DNA of 64,000 bases from Mycobacterium sp. (GTDB lineage Bacteria > Actinomycetota > Actinomycetes > Mycobacteriales > Mycobacteriaceae): contig JAOPVX010000137.1 of NCBI GenBank assembly GCA_025965975.1, positions 1 to 64,000 of the forward strand, written 5' to 3'. Shown here in pieces: positions 10,197 through 18,876 of this stretch (position 1 is the first letter of the stretch; every line of letters begins with the position of its first letter). The position numbers and the translations under genes were made by a program. The notes beneath the pieces were generated by a model. The model saw only the letters and a list, made by a program, of their open reading frames with translations. It did not search any database and was not told the DNA's origin.

Positions 10197-11009
10197 ATGG
10201 CCAACCCGTTCGTCAAGGCGTGGAAATACCTCATGGCGCTGTTCAGCTCGAAGGTCGACCAATACGCCGATCCCAAGGTGCAGATTCAGCAGGCCATCGA
10301 GGACGCCCAGCGGCAGCACCAGGCGCTGACGCAGCAGGCCGCCCAGGTGATCGGAAACCAGCGCCAGCTAGAGATGCGGCTCAACAGGCAGCTTGCCGAC
10401 ATCGAGAAGCTGCAGGTCAATGTCCGTCAGGCGGTCACGCTGGCCGACCAGGCCACCACCGGGGGCGACGCGGCCAAGGCCACCGAGTACAACAACGCCG
10501 CCGAGGCCTTCGCTGCGCAGCTGGTGACCTCTGAGCAGAGCGTCGAAGACCTCAAGGCACTCCACGATCAGGCGCTGACCGCCGCCGGTCAGGCCAAGAA
10601 GGCGGTCGAGCAGAACGCGATGGTGTTGCAGCAGAAGATTGCCGAACGCACCAAACTGCTCAGCCAGCTCGAGCAGGCCAAGATGCAGGAGCAGGTCTCG
10701 GCATCGCTGCGGTCGATGAGCGAAGTCGCCGCGCCGGGCAACACCCCCAGCCTCGACGAGGTCCGCGAGAAGATCGAGCGCCGCTACGCCAACGCGCTTG
10801 GGTCGGCCGAACTGGCGCAGAGCTCGGTACAGGGCAGGATGCTCGAAATTCAGCAGTCCAGCGTGGAGATGGCCGGGCATTCTCGGTTGGAGCAGATCCG
10901 CGCATCGATGCGCGGTGACCAGTTGCCTGCGGGTGGCACCGCTGCCACCGCTCCGGCCACACCGGCGACCAACCAGCAGCCGACACCGGAAAACCCGCTG
11001 TCGCAATAG
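10197..11009 (+). CDS. pspA: PspA/IM30 family protein (35 kDa antigen)
   Basis: Membrane-stress effector of the ESCRT-III-like PspA family (Rv2744c). 270 aa: amphipathic N-terminus [20 protein letters not shown], then long heptad-type helices ([21 protein letters not shown] onward) for most of the length, and a Thr/Ala/Pro-rich tail that is poorly conserved. It coats the inner membrane when envelope integrity fails and in mycobacteria interacts with ClgR and PspM. A 125-base gap separates it from clgR; no terminator is seen there, so co-transcription is likely. Confidence 0.93.
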   Translation: MANPFVKAWKYLMALFSSKVDQYADPKVQIQQAIEDAQRQHQALTQQAAQVIGNQRQLEMRLNRQLADIEKLQVNVRQAVTLADQATTGGDAAKATEYNNAAEAFAAQLVTSEQSVEDLKALHDQALTAAGQAKKAVEQNAMVLQQKIAERTKLLSQLEQAKMQEQVSASLRSMSEVAAPGNTPSLDEVREKIERRYANALGSAELAQSSVQGRMLEIQQSSVEMAGHSRLEQIRASMRGDQLPAGGTAATAPATPATNQQPTPENPLSQ

Positions 11010-11022
11010 CTTTCGCAAAGGC

Positions 11023-11859
11023 ATGACAGTGAATTCACGCGCAGGTCGACCAGAGGCTTGGCGCTCGATGGTGTCGCGCGGCTTGCAAAACGGAATAGAC
11101 ACCGCCGCCGAATTTGCCGAAGTGCTCGCCGAAAAGCTGAATGCGGCAGCGGATCCGCGTGCCAAGTTGATGCGCAAACGGCGGTGGGCGCTGCGGCTCG
11201 CGCTGTTCTTCACGGTCTCCTGCGTGTTCTGGGTGTTGGTGACGGCGCTGCTGGCGTCGTGGAGCACGCCGGTGTGGGCGCTGTTCATCCCTGCGCCGAT
11301 CGCTGCGGGTGCGGCGTTCCTTGCGACGCTGTCCTTCCTGCGCTACCGCTGGTTGAAGGGTTCGCCATTGCCGCCGAGGCGGGCAAGGGCCGCCCGGCGG
11401 CTGCCGCCATGGGGGTCGGCGGCGCGACAACCGATGGCGGCCCTAGCCGCCTCCGAGCGGGGGTTGTTCTCACTGCTCGGGGTGATGGAGCGCGGCCGCA
11501 TGCTGCCAGCCGACGAGCTTGGTGAGCTGACCGCGGCGGCCAACCAGACCGCTGCCACCATGGCCGCGACCGCCAACGAGGTGGTGTCGATGGAGCGGGC
11601 GAGCAGTTCGGCGCCCCAGTCGCGAGCTCACCTGGCGCCGACGATCACCGCGTTCACCACGCAGCTCGACCACGGTGTCCGTCAGTACAACGAGATGGTG
11701 ACCGCCGCAGCGCAATTGGTGTCAGCGGCCAACGCAGGCTCGATGTCGAGCTCACCGATGTCGCAGCAGCGCTACCGCGACGAGCTGGTCAGCGCCACCG
11801 ACCGGCTGATGGGCTGGGCGCAGGCGTTCGACGAACTGGGCCACCTGCGCCGGGCCTAG
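11023..11859 (+). CDS. pspM: Psp-system membrane protein PspM
   Basis: 278 aa (Rv2743c-like). Two adjacent hydrophobic helices near residues 60-110 (LRLALFFTVSCVFWVLVTALL and VWALFIPAPIAAGAAFLATL) and a long helical C-terminal half. Rv2743c anchors the PspA-ClgR complex at the membrane. Start taken at the ATG at 11023, 13 bases after pspA; a GTG six bases later is an alternative. The PspN gene that follows in M. tuberculosis is absent: the next gene is convergent and unrelated. Confidence 0.85.
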   Translation: MTVNSRAGRPEAWRSMVSRGLQNGIDTAAEFAEVLAEKLNAAADPRAKLMRKRRWALRLALFFTVSCVFWVLVTALLASWSTPVWALFIPAPIAAGAAFLATLSFLRYRWLKGSPLPPRRARAARRLPPWGSAARQPMAALAASERGLFSLLGVMERGRMLPADELGELTAAANQTAATMAATANEVVSMERASSSAPQSRAHLAPTITAFTTQLDHGVRQYNEMVTAAAQLVSAANAGSMSSSPMSQQRYRDELVSATDRLMGWAQAFDELGHLRRA

Positions 11860-12272
11860 ATGTCGTGCGAACTGGACGGTCCTGACCGGGGACCGTAGCG
11901 CTCGATGTACGCCTGGTGAATGTGCGCGTCCTTCTTGCGCTTGAGCTCGTCGGCGAGGCTGGGGTCGAGGCCGTGCTGGCGGAGCCGGTGGCGACGCCAC
12001 ACCTTGTTCAGCGCGTGCGAGAAGAGCAGGAATGGGATGAAGATCGGCAACGTCGTGCTCAGGTGGAGATAGAGCGACATCGGGATGAACCAGAACGGCG
12101 ACAGCACCAGTAGAGCCGGAATCGCGGCGCGGACCATCGTCCGAGTGGTGGCGCCCTTGCCTGCCAGGTCGTTGCGCACCCAGTCGCGCATCGAGTCCGG
12201 CAGCCGCATGCCGTAGCTGTAGCCGATGTACTGCAACAGGTTCGGCTTGGTGCGGGTGGTGTCGCTGTTCAT
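11856..12272 (-). CDS. DUF5313-type small membrane protein
   Basis: 138 aa. The N-terminus KPNLLQYIGYSYGMRLPDSMRDWVRNDLAG matches the mycobacterial DUF5313 pattern as I recall it. Two membrane helices follow (AAIPALLVLSPFWFIPMSLYL and LPIFIPFLLFSHAL), then a basic RRHRLRQHG stretch and a cytosolic tail. Function unknown. The stop overlaps the pspM stop by four bases (convergent), and the ephG stop lies immediately upstream of its ATG, so ephG and this gene form one minus-strand unit. Confidence 0.7.
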   Translation of the reverse strand: MNSDTTRTKPNLLQYIGYSYGMRLPDSMRDWVRNDLAGKGATTRTMVRAAIPALLVLSPFWFIPMSLYLHLSTTLPIFIPFLLFSHALNKVWRRHRLRQHGLDPSLADELKRKKDAHIHQAYIERYGPRSGPSSSHDI

Positions 12273-12713
12273 TTAGAACGACGGTCTAAGGGACGGGAAC
12301 ACCGCGGCGACCAGGCCCCGCAGCGGTGCCTTGACGAAGAAGTCGAAGAAGTCGAAGTAGTCGCGCCACAGCGTGATGCGGCCCCCGTTGACCTCAAAGA
12401 CGCCGCAAACCCAGAACTGAAGACGCAGCGGCCCCATGATCAATGCGTCGGTGCGTTCGGTCAGCACCGTGTCGCCCTCGGCGGCGATCCGGTGAATCTT
12501 CACCTCAAAGCCGAATCGACCCTCGCCGCGCCGAAACAGCTTCATGATGCGGTCACGCCCACGGATGGTCGGGAACCCGACGTTCTGCCATGCGATGTTG
12601 TCGGCCATCGCGGCTTGGGCAGTGTCGAAGTCCTCGTCCTGTAGGGCGTACAGGAAGGTCTCCACCGTCCGCGCGTTGGCCATGCTGTCCACTGCCGATG
12701 TCATGCCCGTCAT
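12273..12713 (-). CDS. ephG: Limonene-1,2-epoxide hydrolase family protein EphG
   Basis: Epoxide hydrolase of the small SnoaL/NTF2-like LEH family; Rv2740 is a characterised homologue acting on cholesterol-type and other epoxides. 146 aa from the ATG at 12713 (a start at 12704 gives 143). The Asp-Arg-Asp catalytic set is represented by RTD in LTERTDALIMG and by the aspartate of WRDYFDFF. The C-terminus KAPLRGLVAAVFPSLRP is typical. Divergent from the glycosyltransferase gene with 42 bases between. Confidence 0.87.
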   Translation of the reverse strand: MTGMTSAVDSMANARTVETFLYALQDEDFDTAQAAMADNIAWQNVGFPTIRGRDRIMKLFRRGEGRFGFEVKIHRIAAEGDTVLTERTDALIMGPLRLQFWVCGVFEVNGGRITLWRDYFDFFDFFVKAPLRGLVAAVFPSLRPSF

Positions 12714-12755
12714 GCATGCCAGCCTAGTTGGCGCCCGCTGTGGGAGGGTAGGCCC

Positions 12756-13937
12756 GTGCGGGTCGCCGTGGTAGCCGGACCGGATCCCGGGCACGCGTTT
12801 CCCGCCATTGCGCTTTGCCGTCGGTTTCTGGCTGCCGGTGACGCTCCGACGCTGCTCACCGGCGTGGAATGGCTGGACACCGCCCGAGCCGCCGGCGTGG
12901 ACGCCGTCGAGCTCGACGGTCTGGATCCGACCGAAGCCGACGACGACACCGACGCAGGGGCGAAGATCCACCAGCGGGCCGCACGGATGGCGGTGCTCAA
13001 CGTGCCGCGACTGCGTGACCTGGCGCCGGACCTGGTGGTGTCCGACGTGATCACCGCGTGTGGAGGGCTGGCGGCCGAGTTGATGGGGCTTGGGTGGGTC
13101 GAGCTGAATCCGCACCCGCTGTACCGGCCGTCGAAGGGCCTGCCGCCGCTGGGCAGCGGGCTGGCGCCAGGCGACGGTGTGCGAGGACGGCTGCGCGACG
13201 CGGTGATGCGCGCGCTGACGGCCCGGTCGTGGCGGCAGGGCCTGCGCCAGCGTTCGGCGGTCAGAGTCGAAATAGGTTTGCCCGCAGCCGATCCCGGCCC
13301 GCTGCGGCGCCTCATTGCGACCCTGCCCGCGCTGGAGGTGCCGCGGCCGGACTGGCCGCCCGAGGCCGTCGTGGTTGGGCCGCTGCACTTCGAGCCGACG
13401 TCGTCGGTGCTGACGGTGCCGGCCGGTAAGGGGCCGGTGGTGGTGGTCGCGCCGTCGACAGCGGTGATCGGCACCCTGGGGATCGCTGAGCTTGCCCTTC
13501 AGACGCTGATACCCGGGGAGGTGCTGCCCGCCGGTGCGCGGCTGGTGGTGTCGCAGCTGGCGGGCCCAAAGGTCCCCCAAGCCGAGGTGCCGCCGTGGGC
13601 GGTGGTCGGGCTGGGCCGCCAGGACGAACTGCTGTCACACGCCGATCTGGTCATCTGCGGCGGCGGGCACGGCATGGTGTCCAAGACGCTGCTGGCCGGC
13701 GTCCCGTTGGTGGTGGTCCCTGGCGGCGGCGATCAATGGGAGATCGCCAATCGCGTTGCGCGCCAAGGCAGTGCGCAATTGGTGCGACCTCTGAACGCGG
13801 AATCGCTGGTGGCCGCGGTCACCGAGGTGCTGTCGACGCCACGCTACCGTGAGGCCGCCAGGGTGGCCGGCGCCAGCGTCGCCGAGGTGAAAGATCCGGT
13901 ACGGGTGTGCCATGAAGGGCTTTCACGCTCTGGGTAG
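12756..13937 (+). CDS. Glycosyltransferase, UGT/MGT-like family
   Basis: 393 aa with the two-Rossmann (GT-B) layout, like Rv2739c. The N-terminal VRVAVVAGPDPGHAFPAIALCRRF is the acceptor-side start; the sugar-nucleotide site is the C-terminal GGGHGMVSKTLLAGVPLVVVPGGGDQWEIANRV pattern (about residues 308-340) typical of macrolide/UDP-glycosyltransferases. Acceptor and sugar are unknown. Begins with GTG and is followed 9 bases later by the DUF3046 gene. Confidence 0.85.
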   Translation: MRVAVVAGPDPGHAFPAIALCRRFLAAGDAPTLLTGVEWLDTARAAGVDAVELDGLDPTEADDDTDAGAKIHQRAARMAVLNVPRLRDLAPDLVVSDVITACGGLAAELMGLGWVELNPHPLYRPSKGLPPLGSGLAPGDGVRGRLRDAVMRALTARSWRQGLRQRSAVRVEIGLPAADPGPLRRLIATLPALEVPRPDWPPEAVVVGPLHFEPTSSVLTVPAGKGPVVVVAPSTAVIGTLGIAELALQTLIPGEVLPAGARLVVSQLAGPKVPQAEVPPWAVVGLGRQDELLSHADLVICGGGHGMVSKTLLAGVPLVVVPGGGDQWEIANRVARQGSAQLVRPLNAESLVAAVTEVLSTPRYREAARVAGASVAEVKDPVRVCHEGLSRSG

Positions 13938-13946
13938 GTTGGTTTC

Positions 13947-14141
13947 GTGCGGCTGACAGAATTCAATGAACTCGTCGAAGGACAGTTCGGGCCGGTGCGT
14001 GGCGCGTCCATCCTCGTCGACCACGCGCTGACCGGATTCGGCGGGCGAACCGCCGCCAAGGCCATCGAGGACGGCGTCGATCCGCGCGACGTATGGCGCG
14101 CGCTGTGCGCCGACTTCGACGTCCCGCGCGACCAGTGGTGA
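13947..14141 (+). CDS. DUF3046 small protein
   Basis: 64 aa, GTG start, Rv2738c-like. RLTEFNELVEGQFGPVRGASILVDH and the terminal WRALCADFDVPRDQW match DUF3046, a small actinobacterial family of unknown function normally found beside recA-recX. Here it is cut off from recA by the 15.6-kb hydrogenase locus, which begins (in its 3' sense) four bases downstream with the convergent hypD. Confidence 0.85.
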   Translation: MRLTEFNELVEGQFGPVRGASILVDHALTGFGGRTAAKAIEDGVDPRDVWRALCADFDVPRDQW

Positions 14142-14145
14142 CGCT

Positions 14146-15273
14146 CTAGCCGCGCTGACCCAGCAGTTGCGCCGTCTCCCGGTGCAGCCGTCCGAAGTTG
14201 TAGTAGGCCGCGCACGCGCCCTCCGGGGACACCATGCACGTGCCGATCGGCGTTTCCGGTGTGCAGGCCGTGCCGAACACCTTGCACTCCCACGGCTTGA
14301 TGACGCCCTTGAGCACCTCCCCGCACTGGCACGCCTTGGGGTCGGCGACCCGCACGCCCGGCATCTCGAACTTGCGTTCCGCGTCGAACTCCGAGTAGTC
14401 GGGATGCACCTTCAAGGCGCTCTGTGAGATGAATCCCAGTCCGCGCCATTCGAAGTGCGGCCGCAGCTCGAACGTCTCGGCCAGCAGCTTGAGCGCCTGG
14501 GTGTTGCCCTCGGGACGAACCACCCGGGTGTACTGGTTCTCGACCTCGCAGCGCCCGTCGCGAATCTGTTGCAGCAGCATGTGCACCGAGGCGAGGATGT
14601 CGAGCGGCTCAAACCCCGCTACCACCATGGGTTTTCCGTACACCTCCGGCACGAACCGGTAGGGGCGCAGGCCAACCACCGTGGATACATGGCCTGGCCC
14701 GAGGAACCCCGAGAGCCGCAGGTCGGGCGACTCGAGGATGGCCTTGATCGGCGGGACGATCGTGACGTGGTTGCAGAACACGCTGAAATTGCGGACGCCG
14801 AGCGCGCGCGCCCGAACCAGGGTGACGGCGGTGGACGGCGCAGTCGTCTCGAAACCGACCGCGAAGAACACGACGTGGCGGTCGGGGTTGTCGACCGCGA
14901 CTTTGAGCGCGTCGAGCGGCGAGTACACGAAGCGCACGTCGGCGCCGCGGGCTTTCGCCTCGATCAGGTTGCCCTTTGAGCCGGGCACTCGCATCATGTC
15001 GCCGAAGGTGGTGAAGATGACGCCGGGCTGCTCGGCCAGCCACATCGCGTCGTCGACGCGGCCCATCGGAATAACGCACACCGGACAGCCGGGTCCGTGC
15101 ACGAGTTCCACGGCTTCGGGCAGCAGGTGCTCGATGCCGTGCCGGTAGATGGTGTGTGTGTGACCGCCACACACCTCCATGAACTTGAAGTGGTCAGTGC
15201 CCGCCAGATCGGTGATGGACTTCACCAGCGCACGTGCGGCCGCCGGGTCCCGGAATTCGTCGACGAATCTCAT
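14146..15273 (-). CDS. hypD: Hydrogenase maturation protein HypD
   Basis: [4Fe-4S] scaffold which, with HypC, assembles the Fe(CN)2CO unit of the [NiFe] centre. 375 aa, the normal length. Conserved pieces: MEVCGGHTHTIYRHG, GPGCPVCVIP, FFAVGFETTAP, the CNHVTIVPP segment and the C-terminal cysteine cluster (CQCGEVLKG through ACTPETPIGTCMVSPEGAC). Last gene of the hydrogenase transcription unit; its stop almost touches the convergent DUF3046 gene, leaving no room for a stand-alone terminator. Confidence 0.96.
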   Translation of the reverse strand: MRFVDEFRDPAAARALVKSITDLAGTDHFKFMEVCGGHTHTIYRHGIEHLLPEAVELVHGPGCPVCVIPMGRVDDAMWLAEQPGVIFTTFGDMMRVPGSKGNLIEAKARGADVRFVYSPLDALKVAVDNPDRHVVFFAVGFETTAPSTAVTLVRARALGVRNFSVFCNHVTIVPPIKAILESPDLRLSGFLGPGHVSTVVGLRPYRFVPEVYGKPMVVAGFEPLDILASVHMLLQQIRDGRCEVENQYTRVVRPEGNTQALKLLAETFELRPHFEWRGLGFISQSALKVHPDYSEFDAERKFEMPGVRVADPKACQCGEVLKGVIKPWECKVFGTACTPETPIGTCMVSPEGACAAYYNFGRLHRETAQLLGQRG

Positions 15274-15293
15274 TGCGTTTCAACCCCTTCCCG

Positions 15294-15566
15294 TCACGCG
15301 ATTTCCGATGCGTTGAACGCTTCGATCTCATTGACGTAGTCGGCACCCATTTTCTGCACTTGGTCGAGCGTCATCGATGCCTCGAACTCGTCGATCTTTG
15401 CCATCGCGAAGCCGACGTGCACGAGCACCCAGTCACCGACCTGCAGGTTGTCGTCGGCCAGCAGGCGCACGCTGATGTTCCTTCTGACACCGTTGACGTC
15501 GACCTTGGCCAGCGACTGCTCGGCGTCGACGATGTCGACCACTTGACCAGGTATTCCCAGACACAT
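15294..15566 (-). CDS. hypC: Hydrogenase maturation chaperone HypC (copy adjoining hypD)
   Basis: 90 aa with the obligatory MCLGIPGQVV start; Cys2 binds iron and the active-site precursor. GDWVLVHVGFAMAKID is the HypC core. The C-terminal 30 residues (MTLDQVQKMGADYVNEIEAF) form a helical tail longer than in the second copy. Located between hypE and hypD as in many hyp operons, so it is the likelier partner of HypD. AGGAGAA ribosome site seven bases before the ATG. Confidence 0.95.
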   Translation of the reverse strand: MCLGIPGQVVDIVDAEQSLAKVDVNGVRRNISVRLLADDNLQVGDWVLVHVGFAMAKIDEFEASMTLDQVQKMGADYVNEIEAFNASEIA

Positions 15567-15587
15567 AGCGTTCTCCTCTCAAAGCTT

Positions 15588-16685
15588 TCAGCAGATGCGC
15601 GGCAGCGGATCACCGACGAGCATGTCGACGATCCGGCTGCCGCCGAACGACGTTCGAAGCGCGACGATTCCGTGCGGCTGCGGCACGATCTCGCCCACGA
15701 CCGCGGCATCGGCGCCTTGCGGATGTTCGCGCAGTGCGGCGATCGCCGCGTCTGCCTGCGCCGCAGGAACTATGGCGACGAACTTGCCCTCGTTCGCCAC
15801 GTACAGCGGGTCGATGCCGAGCATGTCGCAGGCGCCGAGGACCTGCGGCTGAATCGGCAACCTGTCCTCGTCCAGGATCAGCGCAAAGGGGGAGTCCTTG
15901 ACCAGTTCGTTGGCCACGGTGCCGACGCCGCCGCGCGTTGCGTCGCGCATCCATCGCGTCGACGGCGCGGCCGCAAGCAGTGTCTCGACCAGTTCGTGCA
16001 CGGGCGCGGTGTCCGAGGCGATGTCGGCGTCGATGGCCAGGTCACCGCGGGCGAGCATGACTGCCATCCCGTGCTCGCCGATCGTTCCTGACAGCACCAC
16101 CTTGTCGCCGGGCTGTACGAGGCTGCGGGACAACTGCCTGCCTTCGGGGATCACGCCGACGCCGGCCGTGCAGATGTACACACCGTCTGCTGCGCCCTTG
16201 CCGACGACCTTCGTATCGCCGGTGACGATCTGCACACCCGCCTTCGCCGCGGCTTCGCTCATGTCCGCGACGATCTCGCGGAGCTCCGCGATTGCGAAAC
16301 CCTCCTCGATGACGAACGCCGCCGACAGCCATTGCGGACGCGCGCCCGACACCGCGAGGTCGTTGATCGTTCCATGCACGGCGACGTGGCCGATGGATCC
16401 GCCCGGAAAGCGCCGCGGCGAAACGACATACGAGTCGGTCGTGAACGCAAGCCGTTCACCCGATGCGGTGCGCAGCGCGGCGGCGTCGCCGAGTTGTTCG
16501 AGTTCGTCGTTGCGGAACGCCTCGAGAAACACCGCGTCGATGAGCGCTGCCGACGACTTGCCGCCCGCACCGTGCGCGAGCGTCACCACGTCGTCGAGCA
16601 GACGCGGACGTCGCTGCCGGAACTTGTCGATGCGTTCCAGCACACGGTCTTCGCGCTGCGCGGCAGTCATCGGTTCTGTCGTCAT
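15588..16685 (-). CDS. hypE: Carbamoyl-phosphate-derived cyanide synthesis protein HypE
   Basis: Dehydrates the thiocarboxamide made by HypF on its C-terminal cysteine, giving the cyanide ligands of the hydrogenase iron. 365 aa from the ATG at 16685 (MTTEPMTAAQ), which overlaps the upstream SIS stop as ATGA. The ATP-grasping LAHGAGGKSS motif and the essential terminal PRIC sequence are present. The frame extends 18 codons upstream inside the SIS gene, which is rejected as start. Confidence 0.95.
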   Translation of the reverse strand: MTTEPMTAAQREDRVLERIDKFRQRRPRLLDDVVTLAHGAGGKSSAALIDAVFLEAFRNDELEQLGDAAALRTASGERLAFTTDSYVVSPRRFPGGSIGHVAVHGTINDLAVSGARPQWLSAAFVIEEGFAIAELREIVADMSEAAAKAGVQIVTGDTKVVGKGAADGVYICTAGVGVIPEGRQLSRSLVQPGDKVVLSGTIGEHGMAVMLARGDLAIDADIASDTAPVHELVETLLAAAPSTRWMRDATRGGVGTVANELVKDSPFALILDEDRLPIQPQVLGACDMLGIDPLYVANEGKFVAIVPAAQADAAIAALREHPQGADAAVVGEIVPQPHGIVALRTSFGGSRIVDMLVGDPLPRIC

Positions 16686-17356
16686 GAAGCGTGCGCTCCG
16701 TTCAGCGGACGGGCCATGTGATCCTGGGCCACCGACCACAGCCGGTAGCCGAGCATCGCGTGGCTCTCCTGGATGCGGTGGATGCTCTGCGATCCCACCG
16801 TGAAGCAGAAGTCGAGGTCCTCGGCGACCGCCATCCGGCCGCCGTCATGGCCGGAGAACCCGATCGTCAACAGGCCGCGTTGCTTCGCTTCGGTGATCGC
16901 CGTCAACAAGTCTTCGGAATTGCCCGATGTCGACAGCGCGATCGCGACGTCGCGGTCGCGCGCGTGGGCGATGATCTGACGCTTGAAGATCAGCTCGAAC
17001 CCGACATCGTTGCCGAGCGCGGTCACCACCGCTTCGTCGGCGGCCAGCGACCACGCCGCCACCGGCCGGCCCCGCGCGGGACGGCTGAACAGGGACGCCA
17101 GCGTCGCGGCGTCGGTGGAACTGCCGCCGTTGCCGAACGTGTAGAGCCGGCCGCCACGGCAGAACCGGTCGGCCATCTCGGTCCCTGCGGCGATCAACTC
17201 CTCGCCGTACTCGTCCAGCGAGGACCGCTGAAGCGCAGCGCTCTCGGACGCTTTACCCCTTGCCGAGGCGGCCAGGTCGGCGAGCAGGCTGGTGGCGTCG
17301 GTCTCCTCAGACTCGATGAACGGGTAAAGGAAGCTGGTGTTGTCGGACTCGGTCAT
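16682..17356 (-). CDS. SIS-domain protein (GmhA/phosphoheptose-isomerase-like) in hyp operon
   Basis: 224 aa. The two sugar-phosphate loops of SIS domains are intact: FGNGGSS at residues 74-80 and STSGNSE at 142-148; QESHAMLGYRLWSVAQD near the C-terminus carries the GmhA-type helix with a histidine. Its start and stop both overlap neighbours by four bases (SIS-HypC fusion upstream, hypE downstream), so it is an integral operon member. No heptose pathway genes are nearby. A role in hydrogenase assembly is inferred only from position. Confidence 0.8.
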   Translation of the reverse strand: MTESDNTSFLYPFIESEETDATSLLADLAASARGKASESAALQRSSLDEYGEELIAAGTEMADRFCRGGRLYTFGNGGSSTDAATLASLFSRPARGRPVAAWSLAADEAVVTALGNDVGFELIFKRQIIAHARDRDVAIALSTSGNSEDLLTAITEAKQRGLLTIGFSGHDGGRMAVAEDLDFCFTVGSQSIHRIQESHAMLGYRLWSVAQDHMARPLNGAHAS

Positions 17357-18093
17357 CGGGTCACCTCACTTTCCAGCCGGGTGATCGCGGCTCCTGCGTG
17401 CACCAGCACGAGGTCGTTGGGCGCGACGTCACCCAGCATCGTGACGTCCACCCACTCCTCGCCGTTGGCGGTGCGGACCAACGCAGCACTCGTGGCATCG
17501 GCCGGTTCGACCAGCACCTCACCGAGCCGGCCCTCGTCGCTGCACGTCACGCAGACGTCGTCAATGCATTCGTCGGAAGCGGGCTTCAGCAGCCCGGGAT
17601 GCTCAAAGCAGACGTGGGTGAGTTCCCACAGCAGGTGGTACATCAGCACGAACGTCCCGGTGGTCGGCACCATCGGGTCGTCGGAGTCGATCCAGAGGAT
17701 GTGGTTGGCCGCGCCGGCAGGCGGGCGCGGACCCGAACCGATCCACAGGGTCAGGACGCCCCACGCCTGCGCGCGTCGCATGGCGTCGACCACCGCGGGT
17801 TCGTCGGCCGACGCGACCGCAATCAGCAGGTCGCCCGGCTGACTCGCGACCCGCGCCTGCGCCACGGGATCCGGTTCGACGAGCGCCACCGACGGCAGCG
17901 CCCGCTTGCCCATGATCACCGGGTGCACGAATTCGACCGCGACATGGTGGGCGTGCGGTTCCCACTGGGGCGATATCACCCAGAGCGTGGCGCCGTCGTG
18001 GAATCTGCGGGCGAGGTCCAGTGCGGCGGCCGCCAAATCGGCGGACAGGTCGGCATCGACGAACGACCCGCCGAGCTTCGCGGTAATGGTCAT
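17353..18093 (-). CDS. SIS-like domain fused to HypC-type domain
   Basis: 246 aa. Residues 1-175 look like an SIS/phosphosugar-binding fold (GDLLIAVASADEPAVVDAMRRAQAWG is the second-loop region), but the classical first loop is replaced by VISPQWEPHAHH. Residues 180-246 read as a HypC domain: VCVTCSDEGRLGEVLVEP and then APNDLVLVHAGAAITRLE, parallel to GDWVLVHVGFAM of true HypC. The HypC Met-Cys start is internal here (Cys181), with Cys176 and Cys184 close by. Overlaps the next SIS gene as ATGA. Function unknown; probably a chaperone-linked maturation factor. Confidence 0.72.
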   Translation of the reverse strand: MTITAKLGGSFVDADLSADLAAAALDLARRFHDGATLWVISPQWEPHAHHVAVEFVHPVIMGKRALPSVALVEPDPVAQARVASQPGDLLIAVASADEPAVVDAMRRAQAWGVLTLWIGSGPRPPAGAANHILWIDSDDPMVPTTGTFVLMYHLLWELTHVCFEHPGLLKPASDECIDDVCVTCSDEGRLGEVLVEPADATSAALVRTANGEEWVDVTMLGDVAPNDLVLVHAGAAITRLESEVTR

Positions 18094-18120
18094 CTTCGAC
18101 CTCCCCTCGCTAGCCTGCCC

Positions 18121-18876
18121 CTACCCACGAGTGTGCTCCGATCCCGCTATGACCGAAAGGTTTTCGGAACGTGCGGTGTTGACCAGATCGAGCGTCGCCA
18201 GGGTCGCAGCAGCCAATGCGGCGCTTTCGTCGTTGCTGAGAGTCCCGCAAACCCAGTCCCAGTGCACGGACACGGTCGCGCCCGGTTCCGGCGTTGGCGC
18301 CAGTGACACACCGCCTTTGCTCCAGCACACGCGCTCGGTCCTTGGCTCGCCCAATGTGAGCATGCCCGCATCGAGCGTCAGCGGACGCGACGCGATCTGC
18401 ACCTGCTCACCCGCCACTGATTCGACCGCTCCCCAGCGGATGCGGCAATCCTGCATCACCCCTAGCGCGGTTGTCGCATCGCGGCTCAGAAACCGCACCC
18501 AGGGATAGACGACGAAGACGTGAAAGCTGTGGTGCGCCAACACGCGGGTCGGCGTGGTCAACTCGCCCAGCAGCCCCGTTACCTGGCCCTTGAACGCCGT
18601 CCGCAGTCGGGTCAACAGCACCGCGGGGTCGACCCTGTCCAATGAAGGCCCGCCCACCCAATAGCTACGGACGATGTCCTCGTCGAGCGGATCGGAACTT
18701 GCGACCGCATCGGCGATGGCGGTCAGGTACGGCCACGCACCGTCGAATTCCTTGGCGTGGGTTGCGAGTTCCGAAGGACCGTCGCCGTCGGCCGGCCCGC
18801 AGTAGCCGAGCTCATTCGGCGGGTACGCATACCTGGCGAACAATTCGTGGCCCTTGGGCATCGGTCCTCCGTTCAT
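18121..18876 (-). CDS. DUF6390-type conserved hydrogenase-cluster protein
   Basis: 251 aa (a start at MPKGHELF five codons later is possible). The segments HELFARYAYPPNELGYCGPADG, ELATHAKEFDGAWPYL and DEDIVRSYWVGGPSLDRV agree with the family I recall as DUF6390, found in actinobacterial hydrogenase clusters. No signal peptide or membrane helix. The ATG overlaps the hypF stop (ATGA). No catalytic motif recognised. The tail contains TVSVHWDWVCGTLS. Confidence 0.7.
   Translation of the reverse strand: MNGGPMPKGHELFARYAYPPNELGYCGPADGDGPSELATHAKEFDGAWPYLTAIADAVASSDPLDEDIVRSYWVGGPSLDRVDPAVLLTRLRTAFKGQVTGLLGELTTPTRVLAHHSFHVFVVYPWVRFLSRDATTALGVMQDCRIRWGAVESVAGEQVQIASRPLTLDAGMLTLGEPRTERVCWSKGGVSLAPTPEPGATVSVHWDWVCGTLSNDESAALAAATLATLDLVNTARSENLSVIAGSEHTRG

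Noticed and set aside
12273..13580. Long minus-strand extension of ephG to 435 codons
   Set aside because: The extra part is antisense to the glycosyltransferase gene and has no epoxide-hydrolase similarity.
14142..14160. Insertion scar or att site at the hydrogenase edge
   Set aside because: No direct repeat matching the recA side, no integrase and no tRNA could be seen.
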